Source: Lepeophtheirus salmonis
Taxonomy: Eukaryota; Arthropoda; Copepoda; Siphonostomatoida; Caligidae
Reading direction: 5' to 3'
NCBI RefSeq assembly: GCF_016086655.4
Contig: NC_052135.2
Coordinates: 20,612,363 to 20,676,362, forward strand
Length of the DNA stretch: 64,000 nt
The position numbers and the translations under genes are program-made. This document shows positions 46,170 through 57,250 of this stretch, one piece after another. Within the stretch, counting starts at the first letter, position 1; every line of letters begins with the position of its first letter. Below the pieces are notes generated by a model. The model worked only from the letters and a program-made list of their open reading frames with translations. It was not told the DNA's origin and ran no database searches.

Positions 46170-46538
46170 TTATCTTAAAACTGTTTTTTCACTTCTTCGG
46201 AGAGGTAGTTCCATATCTGTATTGTTCGATTTAAAAAAAATATTTCGGAGGTAATTAGTATTTTCCGATGGCTGAACTAAATAAAAATCGGAAGACGACC
46301 TATTATTGTACACCTTTGTACATACTTTGGGATTGGTGTTATAATTAGTCAGTTCATTAATAACTTTAAACATCATAACCACATTCTGAAGTGTCCTTCT
46401 CTTTTCAAGTGACAACAGACCGACTAGATGTAAACCAACCTCAATGGATACATCACTGCATACCATCTTAATAAAGCGTTTCTCTACATTTGACTTGAAA
46501 ATCAGCATTATAAGAACATACTTAGATTTATTTTTCAT
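46170..46538 (-). pseudogene. LINE (CR1-like) C-terminal fragment
   Basis: A 122-codon minus-strand frame without stops. Residues 31-58 (VGLHLVGLLSLEKRRTL and QNVVMMFKVINELTNY) match the segment R-L--LGLLSLE-RR---D-----KILNG that follows the palm and thumb in CR1/jockey LINEs. Near the end, ENTNYLRNIFFKSN and MELPLRRSEKTV parallel the family's R--FFSNR---WN-LP---V tail. The protein would normally carry the rest of the polyprotein upstream (higher coordinates), but beyond 46540 nothing is readable. It may come from the same lineage as 40990-41700, 5 kb away. An intact 122 codons could be chance survival or recent insertion. Confidence 0.72.
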
Positions 46539-48884
46539 AGAGTAATACTAACTAACTGCTTACAGATAGAACCACTATATATTAAATTTCTGATAATGCA
46601 GACTATTTTAATACATTTAGTAGTAGAGGTGTGTTGTTATTTAGAGGATAAGTTCAATGAGGTTTAACTTTTTGTAAATTACCTTTCTAGAGATTCGATG
46701 GGAACTTTTGTAAATATAATATATTCTTAGTTTTTTTATGACCCAGATGTAAAAAAAAACAATCCATGGGCAATACAACGATCTGGCATTTCCACAAAAA
46801 TTAACATTCTAAGAGTTAATCAATACTAACAGTGAAAAAGCTCTTAAAAATAATATATTAACTTATCCATTCATAATACATATAATGTAAGTTTTAGAAA
46901 AAAGGAAGGAACGTTATGATGACTATTGTGTAAAAACACAGAAAAATTATTTCTTTCGTTCCTATCCTTCTCTTGTATAATCCATTTTTAGAACTTTACA
47001 ACTTTATTTGTATCTAACAACCTTTAGTTCAAAAAGTAATAAAAGCTAAAGTTTAAAGTCAGTTGGCGGATAATCAATTTTTTCTAATAGTGGATTTATT
47101 CTTGGGTACAACATTTAGAGATAGATAACATAAAGAGTGTGCGGTTTGCAAGGTGGAAATAAAAAAGTACATAAATCACTCGTCTTATTTTGTACATGTG
47201 TATTATAATTATTAGCAGAAAAGACGTGGAAGGTGTACTGGTAATGGTTATTACTGAGAAACTCCGAAAAAAATATTTGAATCAGCATACTCATAAAATA
47301 TCATATTATACTGAAACGTCCCACATTCTTTTAATTAGACACCACAGCATGAAATTGAGGATATTCACGATCAAGAATATTTACAAGGATACTCTTTAGA
47401 TTATAAGGTATACCGTGTACTACTAAAAAAAGCTTCAGATTTATTTAAAAAATTGCACATCGTATATTTACAATAACCAAAAATGCTCACACTAAAGCAA
47501 TACATCAAGTTATGTCAGTAAAATAATGTTATAAAACTCTAGTTTTTATATTAAATTAAAAATGAGGGATACAATATACAAAGGTATTATTTTAGTTTGA
47601 TATGTCTCTTAATTCGTTAGTTCCTGTATATTACTTATAATCATGCACTTATTATTATTCAAAATATTATTTAATTATAATACTATTTCTAAAACATAAA
47701 TACTTTTTTATAGATAAGAATATACCTAATACTATCATAATAATTATGCATATTTTAATCTAAAAAATAATATAAATGCTAATTAAATTTCAAGGCTGCA
47801 AGTTGACTAATTAGATTGTTGTAACAAAAAAAAACTCTTCTTCCCAGTGAAAAAAGGAAACTTGCGCGTGCAATTATATTATTTACTATCTTTATTATAT
47901 CTAAAAGTGTAAAAAAGGTCAAAATCCCGTTGAGCAAAAAAAAAATGCTTGATATAATATCATAAAAAATATAGTGATTCTGGAAACAGTATATCTGCTT
48001 TCAGAGAACTCCAGGGTAAGCCATGCATGCTAGTATGTTTGAATTTTCAAAAAAGGAAGTTATAATAATATTAATATCTTGTAAGATACCAATTTTGATA
48101 ACGAAGAGACAATCACATTGCAGGGATGAAAATAATCTATCTATATTATATAAAATTCTAGGCTTGAAGCCGATCAAAATGGCATCACATATAAGAAAGG
48201 ATGTAATAAGTCTTCAAACATTGGTGAGTGTTTATTTTAAAAAAAAAGTATATCTTGGTATGTAGTTGTGTTAGCTGTCGATGCTTTATCTTCTTTCCCC
48301 CCCTTATCAGTGTTCTGAACGTTGATTGGTTGAATTCTAATTAGCTTTTGTTAAGCTGTTAAGAATTTTATGGAATTATTGAATAATATACACATAGTTG
48401 GGATAAATTGGTTAACTAACAATTAGTTTTTGGTCTTCCTTTCTATTTCTTTTCGCAAGAAATATTATATGATACAATAAAGATAACGACTTCTATTCCA
48501 TTCGTTCTTCCCAACTATGAAATTTTTATAAAGGCTCAATAATATTAGCCGGGAATTTACAAGATAAGATCTGCTAAAGAATTAACATGAAAGAAAAAAG
48601 AACCATTTTCCTTTTTATAATCTTAAGCCTGCTGGGTCTGTATACATCTTGCCTATTTGTATTTATAGTTATTTCCGCCATCTTGTAAAGATATAATAAT
48701 TTTTACAACATTTTGTCAGTCGTGGTTTTTAAGCTTTACGCAATTTTGACCATTTTCAGATCTCTACCCTAAGACTTATATTTTGAAATACTTTTTTAAG
48801 CTTATACTTGCCAAATTTTGACAATTTCCACACTTCTAACTATACTACTATTCTTCATATAATTGTTCATAGGTAATTCGAATT
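46539..48884. other. Non-coding AT-rich stretch
   Basis: Frames at 47190-47399 and 48023-48265 show no conserved motif. No repeats of the four families here. Confidence 0.5.
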
Positions 48885-49175
48885 CAATCTAATAGCTGTC
48901 ATGATGCTTTATTGGATTACAAGCAAGCAGCTATGAGAGGAAGGAAATAAACACAAATCCTAATTGGATCTAGCAAGACATAAGCAGGCATTACTCCGAT
49001 GTCAATCCTTTATTCTACACTGATTCCCGCCAGGGCTTACAATTATGGCAAATCAAATCCTCAATGTTACTCTTCGTCTTTCATGATCACATTCAAACGT
49101 AGTCATTTAATACTTAAAGATTCTCTTCCAATAACACAATAATATTGATAACGGCTCTGGAAAGTAAAAAAACAC
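48885..49175 (+). repeat. Family 2 interspersed repeat, near full length
   Basis: TCTAATAGCTGTCATGATGC, TTTATTGGATTACAAGCAAG, CAGCTATGAGAGGAAGGAAA, TAAACACAAATCC, CATTACTCCGATGTCAATCC, CAAATCCTCAATGTTACTCT and CGTCTTTCATGATCACATTC, in order. Confidence 0.85.
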
Positions 49176-51095
49176 TGTTCCTAATTTCACTCACGAGTAA
49201 GGTCATATTTTTTACCGCTTAAGTTATCTCTTATATCTATTCTTCTTTTAATTTCTCAACAAGTAATGGAACTTCAGCTAATTAACGAACAGAACGCTAA
49301 TAATGCAGTGTAAGAAAAATAGAAAATGGACAAAAAATATGCATAAGATTGGAGGATGTTTTGGGAATAATGTTGTGTTTGATTTCTTTAGTTTTTAGGT
49401 CTTAAGCCTCCTTCTTCTGTAACAAATATATGTACATGTATGTATACACGACACACAAAATGTAAATCATACAATACTTTTTATTTTTCATCCCATAAAA
49501 ACTTTACATATTATTTTATTTTTTATTTTATTCAATGTTGAAAAATGTAATATCAGAAACAAAGTTTCATTTGTTCAACTTTTTCATGTATGTAGTAGTT
49601 GTTGTTCTTTTGTATAAAAGCACAAAAAACGTTATTTTCCTCATAGTGAGCTTTTTTTTATGTATTTTATATAGGATACCTAAATCCTGATAAGAGAGAA
49701 ACTAATGGATACCATTGAAAATGTTGATACAAATGTTTATTTATTAGAAAATAAAATCTCATTTGATTTGGGAGGGAAAATACTATTATAAAATAAAATG
49801 TCGAAATTATTCTTTAAAATTAATGAGTAGGTCCTTAATATGGGACTTGAAGTTGGTCATGTCCCGTTTTGTCCATCCTATTAGGCATTAAAAAGTGTCA
49901 CAAATTTTAAAGAACTCTTTAAAAAGCATCCTTTTCACTAATATGATAGTAAAATATCTCAGTTTACATTTAAGTAAATTTACTAAAATATTAAGTATCT
50001 TTAAAACACTTGAATATTAATCTATTATTCTGTACTTACGCCTAAGTAAAATCTAAATTAGACAAATTAAAATCAAAGAAAATTAATTTATAATGACCTC
50101 ACGGGTAGATAGCACTTCGGCTGAAAAGACCCGGTCTTCACACATATGTAGATGTCTTAATTTCTTTTTTAATTCACCTCATTTTCAGTTAGTACCAACA
50201 TTCAAAAGAAACCTATCATAATTTCATGACAATCTGTTCTTTATTTTGTGTGTTATTGTGCTAAATGGGATGCTACTTTTGTTATTTTTAAAACATTTGA
50301 TCAAAAATAATTTTGTCTTTTCATTTTACACTGCTTTGTTCAAGATAAGCTATGGCTTGAAAAGTGTTATGGAGACTTAACTTCATAAAGCGAATAAAAA
50401 TAATAATTATTATAAATAAAAGAAGAAAACTATCAACGTAAAATACATTATTAGACATTACATTCTCAAAAATACAGAGTAATTTATTGTGATTAAAGTG
50501 AGTTTTTTCTGATACAACTTTGTCATTGGATACACATCCATTTGATAATTAAATGCTCAAGTAACGGAGGAGGAAAAAAACATAGACTCCTATCGAACCG
50601 AAAAAGTCAGTAAATATATTATGTATGGTATATATTATATCGAAACTTTTTCAATAAAACTATAAAATAACATACAAAGATATATTTATTTGCTTATTTA
50701 ATAATGAAAAATGATACAAAGTTAATCTACCAAGTTTATAATTGTATTACTCCCCTCAATAAATATTTAATCAAAATAATAAGTAGTATGTAAATACATT
50801 GAGATACACGAAGTTATGAATGAATTATCTATCTAATCCAAAAGAATATCATCAGAACATATCTACTGTTTCAACACAAAAGTAATTCCCTATGTATTGT
50901 TTTATTCCCTAAACATAAATGTCCCATTATTTAAATGATTTTTTTAATCAATTATGAGTATCATATTATAATTCGTTGAATGGGTTGAGATGCCTAAGAA
51001 TATTATCCATAGCCTAGAGGCTTTATTTCATATATTTTAATTGTTTTAGTTCCGACATGGCCTTTCAAATAGAATATATTTTATATCTTTTCTAT
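49176..51095. other. Non-coding AT-rich stretch
   Basis: Nothing recognised. A local GC-richer patch at 50098-50150 (CACTTCGGCTGAAAAGACCC) has no assignable role. Confidence 0.5.
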
Positions 51096-51205
51096 AAATG
51101 AAAGAAACTCTTTACGATCTTTAAGTGCAATTTACGGCATTTCGGAATGATTTATGAAAACAATTTACAAAGAACCGTATTATAATTAGATAAAAAATAC
51201 AAATG
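51096..51205 (+). repeat. Family 1 fragment, degraded
   Basis: CTTTAAGTGCAATTTACGGC matches the GTGCAATTTGCGGCACTCC block. The rest (TTATGAAAACAATTT) is diverged. Confidence 0.45.
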
Positions 51206-53009
51206 TTAACCATCATCCCATATTCTCATTGGTCAGTATATTTTATTTACACAAACCTCAACCTGTTTTTTTTTATCCTCACGTAGGTTTTCACGTAAGA
51301 TTTGTCCTTTTTAAGACGTCTTTGAACTTACAAAACAATCAACTGTAAAGTTAGATTTACCATCTTAACCCATTAATTGCATTTTGATTTAATTAAACTA
51401 TTGATGGGACAATTCCAAAAAAAAAAAATCCCCATACCGATTCAGATTCTTTAATATTTTAAATAATTCTTAAAAAACACAATTTTGCTATCAGGGGCGT
51501 TTACATGATTACATTGGTTCAATCATTTTTTTTTTTAAACTCTTCTAGAGTATGGACAAACGCAATTGAACTTTAACGCGCTCTTATTATAATAGATTTT
51601 AATAATAAATTATCCATTAGGAATGAAAATGGCTAACATGTTGTTATTATTTTTCAAATTTGAAGCTTGGGGTATCATTTTATAAATGATACCCCTCCTG
51701 TTAAAATATTTTTGGGATTTAGCCCTCCTGTCGTAAAAGCTAACTTTCTAGTATTCCAGTAAAGATTTTCAATAGGAAAATAAAATTACTAAAAAATATA
51801 TACCAGTAATACCTTTGGATTTTTATACGATTCATTAATTAATAAATATGTGCTTCCTAATTAACTGTATTTGAACATAAGTTACTAAGTATAAATAAAA
51901 AAACCCAAAAAAAAACCAAGAGTTGATTAGAAAATTTGACAAATATATTTGAAATGTATTTTTACACTCTTGTATATGCCATTAATACAGTAGACTTAGT
52001 TTATGTCTACAATTTGTTTTGCTAGGACACTTTTGATTACATAATTCTGACTTATGGTATGTCAATATAATTGTTTTGTTTTATTCTGAGAGGATTTTGT
52101 CATCGTTTTTTTCCCTCTAAAACCATAAAGTTTGGATATAACAACAAAGTTGGTAGCATTTTTGTATTGCATCAGATTACTAGGACTGTTATCGCAGAGG
52201 AGCCCCTCTCAATCCATGTATTATCAATATTCAAAAAAATGGTACGTTATTCGGACTATTTATGCATTGACAAAAGGGAAAAATTTAAATGCTGCTCCTA
52301 AAAGAATATTAATTTATTTTTGAGTTGGATGAAATGGGATAGTTTTATTGAAAAAATAAAATACACTTTTATTTATTTATATATATAAAAGGCAATAATT
52401 TTAAAAAACGCTAGTAATTCTTTCTTTTTATGTAAATTTAATAAATACAAACATTGTTGATGGATATTTTTTTACCCTATTTTTGTTTAAAATATCAATC
52501 ATAATATGTTCTTAAGGGCATTTATGATTAAACTTCATGTTAATCTATGGATATGATTACAACAATATACTACATTATTTAAAATATACATACATACATA
52601 TGTAATAAAATAACAATATTTTAAGATGATTTAGCAAAATTTAATTTGTTTTATCTTTTTTAAGTAAAATTTATTTTTGTTCTTGCTTTTTTTTATAATC
52701 CATACTTAATTAATGTTTGTTTTTTTCTGTTTTGTAAAGATATAAGAAGCTGAGAGAGAGTGAAAGTTGCTTGCTTTTCTCTTGTAAAGTATGAATTTCT
52801 AACAATTTTTGCAAATTATATATAGTTGATAAGTTATATTGAAAAGTTTGCATACTTAAATAATGAATGTACAATTTATATACATAGAATCATAATAAGA
52901 AAATATGTAAGGTTACCTAGCAAGTGATGCCCGTTGAAAAGTCTATCATTAGATAAGTATTTCGTCAGTAAAAAATGAGACAATTCTAAAATATTTGTTC
53001 CCTTGGTAT
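51206..53009. other. Non-coding AT-rich stretch
   Basis: A TACATACATACATA microsatellite lies near 52588-52601. Frames at 52071-52323 have no motif. Confidence 0.5.
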
Positions 53010-53362
53010 AAACATAAGCCCAATATCTCATACACATATTTGAGTCAATTTTAGGGTTTGTTTTAAAATTTGTGGGATAAGTTATGGTACCCTATAATTT
53101 AGAACCTTTATTTGATTTAAAAGACTATTTTTGTACCCAATACGGCATTTCAATTAAAATCTATTAATTTATTATTATTCTATCATAATGATCAGTTTTG
53201 GCTACTTTATGTGCAATTTGTGGTGCACCCAAAGGTTAAAAAGAATATTATTTTTAATGAATTGATAGATTTATGATAAATCGTCGGAGAATACAAATGT
53301 AATCCAAATACAACATTTAGAAAAATTATTGTAGCTTCCTTTTGTGTCGACGAGTTACATAG
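53010..53362 (+). repeat. Family 1 interspersed repeat, full-length plus copy
   Basis: Starts CCCAATATCTCATACACATA, then TTTGAGTCAATTTTAGGGTT, TTGTGGGATAAGTTATGGTA, CCTATAATTTAGAACCTTTA, ATAATGATCAGTTTTGGCTA and TTTATGTGCAATTTGTGGTG. It ends TTTTGTGTCGACGAGTTACA. About 350 bp. It lies just upstream of a mariner fragment. Confidence 0.85.
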
Positions 53363-53539
53363 TGTACAAATAATATTTTCTTAGAAAAAAATAACTACTT
53401 TTACAAAATATTCACCAAAAAAGGCAGCATGTTTCATTTTTTACCAAATAAATATTGAGTTTGCTCTGCCCGCCATGACTCGTTCGAGCTCCAGGGGAAC
53501 AATTCTGACCCGAAAAATTGTTACATTGTTTTCTCTGGC

Positions 53540-53860
53540 TATCTTCATTCAACAAAATGTTCCTACTCATGCTTAAAAATCTACTCAAAAGTGGTGTTCG
53601 GAGCATCTACGTGGTTTTTGGGAGAAAGAACAATGGCCTGGGACCTCTCATGAATCCAATCAAAAATCTTTTGGGCATAATGAAGAATAAGTGTAACAGT
53701 CTACCCCCTTATAAATAAAAGGAAAAGCTAATTTTACAGGTAAAATCTGTATAGGAAACTTTGGATCCTAGAATCCTGGAGAATATTACTACTAACATTC
53801 CCAGCAGGATGCAGGAAGTCATCAAGAAGAAAAAAAGATTGATTGGTTGATGTTCCGCCT
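53540..53860 (+). pseudogene. Tc1/mariner-like transposase C-terminal fragment
   Basis: The plus strand reads FIQQNVPTHA (53547-53576), a stop, then KSTQKWCSEHLRGFWEKEQW and PGTSHESNQK. A frame change leads to MNPIKNLLGIMKNKCNSLPP, then ETLDPRILENITTNIPSRMQ and EVIKKK. This parallels FQQDGAPAHTAKxTQxWC---FWxKDQWPGNSPDLNPIENLWGIMK plus the C-terminal helix. The second catalytic Asp is Asn here (QQN), and the third lies in the frameshifted, degraded DLNP region. Upstream of 53540 no transposase motifs are readable. Frames of 60-78 aa around it are parts or by-products. Confidence 0.82.
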
Positions 53861-54004
53861 TTCCATGCTTTGTCGTCAAGTAAATACACTGCTTTTTCCA
53901 ACCTGACAATCTTAAATTGGCATCCTCTACTCGTAGCTTTATAAATCTTAAGCGTTTCTGAAGCTATCAATTTTGTTGAAGTGAATTTTTTTCTATTTTA
54001 TAAA

Positions 54005-54265
54005 GCTGTTAATATTATTCTTTCATTCTTGAAGTGACAAATTAGAAGTAAAATGGTTAATCAAGAGTGTGTACTCATGAATGACGGGGAGTAACACTGA
54101 GGATTTATAACTGTAACTCCCTCTTCGAATCAGAGTAGAATCAATGATGGAAAACGTAGAAATCCCTCCTAATACCTTTGCTTGATACGGAATGTGTTGT
54201 GTTTTTGTTCTTATCAGAGCTGCTTACAGCTAATTTAAAGAAAAAGTAAGACAGCTAAAATGCTA
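54005..54265 (-). repeat. Family 2 interspersed repeat, minus copy
   Basis: ATTATTCTTTCATTCTTGAA, GTGTGTACTCATGAATGACG, GTAACACTGAGGATTTATAA, GAATCAGAGTAGAATCAATG, TTGCTTGATACGGAATGTGT and GAGCTGCTTACAGCTAATTT, all in reverse order of the plus copies. Confidence 0.85.
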
Positions 54266-55245
54266 TCCTATAAATATTTTAGAATTGTGAGGGTTACCAT
54301 GTTAATAGAAGGTTTTTTTTTGAAATTGTTTTTAAGTTTAAATGTTAAAGTTAAAAATTTAAATGTCAAAAAATCGTTTCTTCAATCAAATTTTATCTCT
54401 TTCAAAAAAGTTTATAAGTTTCTTGACAAGTTTTGTGTTGTTTACTTTTCTAAAATTGTATTAATCAAATTGGCCATTTATATATTTTTTTAAAAACTCT
54501 GTCAAAAAAGACTTCCTCCCCTCTCCACCTCCAAAGAAAATGCCTAATTTAGGCCTTGGACCATTTTGCATGAATTTTTACGTATAGATCTTTGTAAATA
54601 TCAAAAAGTACATGCTTTCTCTTTATAATACTTGGAACACACAATGTTATCTACAGAGTATCTCTTTTTAATACATACATATCATTCTGTACAAAAAAAA
54701 AAACTTATGATCATAATAATAGTTGTACATAGTAAATATGTTAGTCTTTGATGTGCGTCTGCTTTACAAAAAAATAATAATATAACTAAAATAACTTTTC
54801 AAAGAAAACTCGTAACATGGTCTATTATTCATCATCATATTAAACTATGTATTATTAATAATAATATGAAGATGGACATCAAAGGAATTATGGAGAGAAA
54901 ATAATAAATTTAAGTGGATGGAAAAAAGTAATTGACTGATATACATACCTATATTATTTTGTCCTTAATTTTTTTGTGTGTATGTACTTAAAGTATCTTA
55001 GTGTTATGTATGTAGATACAAAAAAATGAAATTTTTAATGGAATATTCAAATTTATCTATGGGCATATATGATTAGAAGGTCCACCGGATAAATAATCTT
55101 TGACTTCCTCAAGATCAATAACGTGAGTAACGTGATCAAGGTCTACTGTCATTATTCAGTATTATAAACATTGGCTACATCTTCACTATAAAACTAACAA
55201 ATTAGCAGCGAAAAATAAACACTGCACTCTCAGTACCTTGGCGAT
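54266..55245. other. Non-coding AT-rich spacer
   Basis: A 77-aa frame at 54260-54493 is Phe/Leu/Lys-rich with no motif. Nothing else recognised. Confidence 0.5.
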
Positions 55246-55436
55246 TCAAAATTCCGAGCACCTTGATTCGATCCTGTACTTGAAGCAGGGACAGGTATTT
55301 TTGAGGAGAAAGACATTCATCTTATTGGCCTTGCGCACGATGATGGCCTTCGCGGAGGGCTGGGACTTAGTACAGGCCTCGCCCTCTCACTCCACCTAGA
55401 CGTAGAAGTCCTAAGAGTTTATATGAGGGGAGCTGG
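55246..55436 (-). pseudogene. Mariner-like transposase C-terminal fragment, GC-rich
   Basis: The minus strand reads PSSPHINS, stop, DFYV. Two more interruptions follow, then EGEACTKSQPSAKAIIVRKA, NKMNVFLLKNTCPCFKYRIE and SRCSEF, with a stop at 55246-55248. It parallels WPSSSPDLNPLDFxxWSxLExxACTKxHxNxxxLKxxIV through the R-RIEAVI tail. The third catalytic residue (Asp of SPDLNP) is His here. The GC content here is clearly above that of its neighbours, which marks the insertion. Upstream parts are not readable. Confidence 0.75.
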
Positions 55437-56999
55437 GGTCTTGGTGAGAACATTTCCCTCCAATGGAAGAATTAACAAATTATCGTCTGACCTTATTATT
55501 TTATTTATTTATAAGCTCATAGTAAAATTATAATATATATATTTAAATATAATTATAATATTCAATGTTATCATAAATTTTAATAATTTTACTCCATAGA
55601 ACAGCATTATTGTTTGTCCCCTATAAATAATATAACAGGCAACTGATGTGAAGAATAGGTCTTAACAACAAATGCACCACATGTATACTCTACAGTAAGC
55701 AAGAAAATTGATAGTAAATTTTTATATTAGGGAGGTAAGGACATGTTTTGCCCCTATTAAGTAACATAGATTTGATTATTATTTGGAAAACAAAGTCTGC
55801 CTTTTCCGTGCTTATATTTTCATACATATTATGTAGATATATACGTCCTTATTGATTCTAATTACATATACTGCATAAATATACATTGTATATTTTTATT
55901 TCCCCAAGGAGAAAAAAAAGGAAACCCTCGTTGCCTAAACATAATTATTTTAAATACTTTGGGGATCCCAAAGCTTTTATATGTTTATATAACGTTTTCT
56001 TTTGTTCTTTTCATCTAAAAATGTATTAAATATTCAAATCATTTTATCTGCAGTCATTTAAATTTATTTTACATTAAGTTAAATGAATTTATAACGAGTT
56101 GTAAGCAAAAAATATATATACGAAGCATTTTAAATGAATGCAACATCATTATTAAGCCTAAGTTTTTATGTTTAATACATATAATGTTTTTTCAGTCCTT
56201 ATTTAAGACCACAGAATAGTCCAATTTAGCCCTGTGCCACTTTGTAGTCCTTATAAAGAAGGAAAACTCCATCCCTCGAGACGTTATTTAGGTGGTTCTT
56301 CCTTTTGAATTAATAATGGTCAATTGTTTTTAAGGACCGGTCCTTAGGACTAGACTGACTAATAATTCATATTCAAATTCAAATACAGGAGCTTCTGAAA
56401 TTTTTTATTAGGAGTGGGAGAAGAGGGCTCCTTACCCAAAAAATTTATAGTAAAAAACAATCAAATTCGTTTATTGTTTGTATAGGACAATCTTTTGTAG
56501 GGAGGGTTTTTTCCATTTTTGTATGGTGTAATGACACTTCAACGAAAAAGCAGCTGGATATATGGAAAGAGTGAATTTTATAATATCTATTTGAAATAAG
56601 CTGTTCAAGTTTCTTTTTACTCGAGAAGTTTTATAATTATATTTTTTAAACAAATACTATAGGTTTTTTTACTAACTATTATGAGGTTTTTTTGTATGAA
56701 ATTTACTTATTTACCACCAGCGACAGCTGACTTGAAAAGGCATTTTTAACACTTCTGAAAGTTCCAATAGTAATTTAGAGCATTAACTTTTTCGGTTTGT
56801 CAGTGTTCCGGTAGCATTAAGGTACTTGAAGTTAAGAGGAATACTAGAACATAGATAGGGTTCCAAATTCTAAGCATTTTTTATTGTGCTAGTTTTGTTG
56901 TGTTTGGTTGCCTGTACAGTGTTTCTTTTATTTTCTAAAGTAGTTATGGTTATTCGTTAATTTTTTAGGAAAGAAAATTAAACCATAAAGTAAAACTAC
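55437..56999. other. Non-coding AT-rich spacer
   Basis: No gene. Contains the 16-nt palindrome at 56331-56346 listed separately. The 60-aa minus frame at 56471 has no motif. Confidence 0.5.
56331..56346. repeat. Perfect 16-nt palindrome
   Basis: TAAGGACCGGTCCTTA is self-complementary and is followed by AGGACTAGACTGACT, reminiscent of the GACCGATC and AGTCTAGA words of family 3. It may be a residual MITE hairpin. Confidence 0.6.
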
Positions 57000-57250
57000 A
57001 AACTAAGTATTATAATAACAATAATAAAAGTGTTCTTTCTCATGAACGACAGACAGAAACGTTGAGGATTTGTTGGTGAGTTATTACTGTTGGACTTTTA
57101 GTATAATTGAACATGTATACGTCTTACTAGATACAAAGCGGGACTTGTGCTTGTTTCCTTCATCTCATAGCTGCTCACAGCTAATTTCATCAAACTTCAT
57201 AACAGATAAGCTACTCCCTTTTATAACATTCTTGAAAATGTCAAAGTTAT
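57000..57250 (-). repeat. Family 2 interspersed repeat, minus copy
   Basis: GTTCTTTCTCATGAACGACA, GAAACGTTGAGGATTTGTTG, TACTGTTGGACTTTTAGTAT, CTTACTAGATACAAAGCGGG, CATCTCATAGCTGCTCACAG, then CATAACAGATAAGCTACTCC and ACATTCTTGAAAATGTCAAA. The 64-aa frame at 57070 is inside the repeat. Confidence 0.85.

Noticed and set aside
47190..48265. 69- and 80-aa plus-strand frames as genes
   Set aside because: No conserved motif and no supporting splice or regulatory structure.
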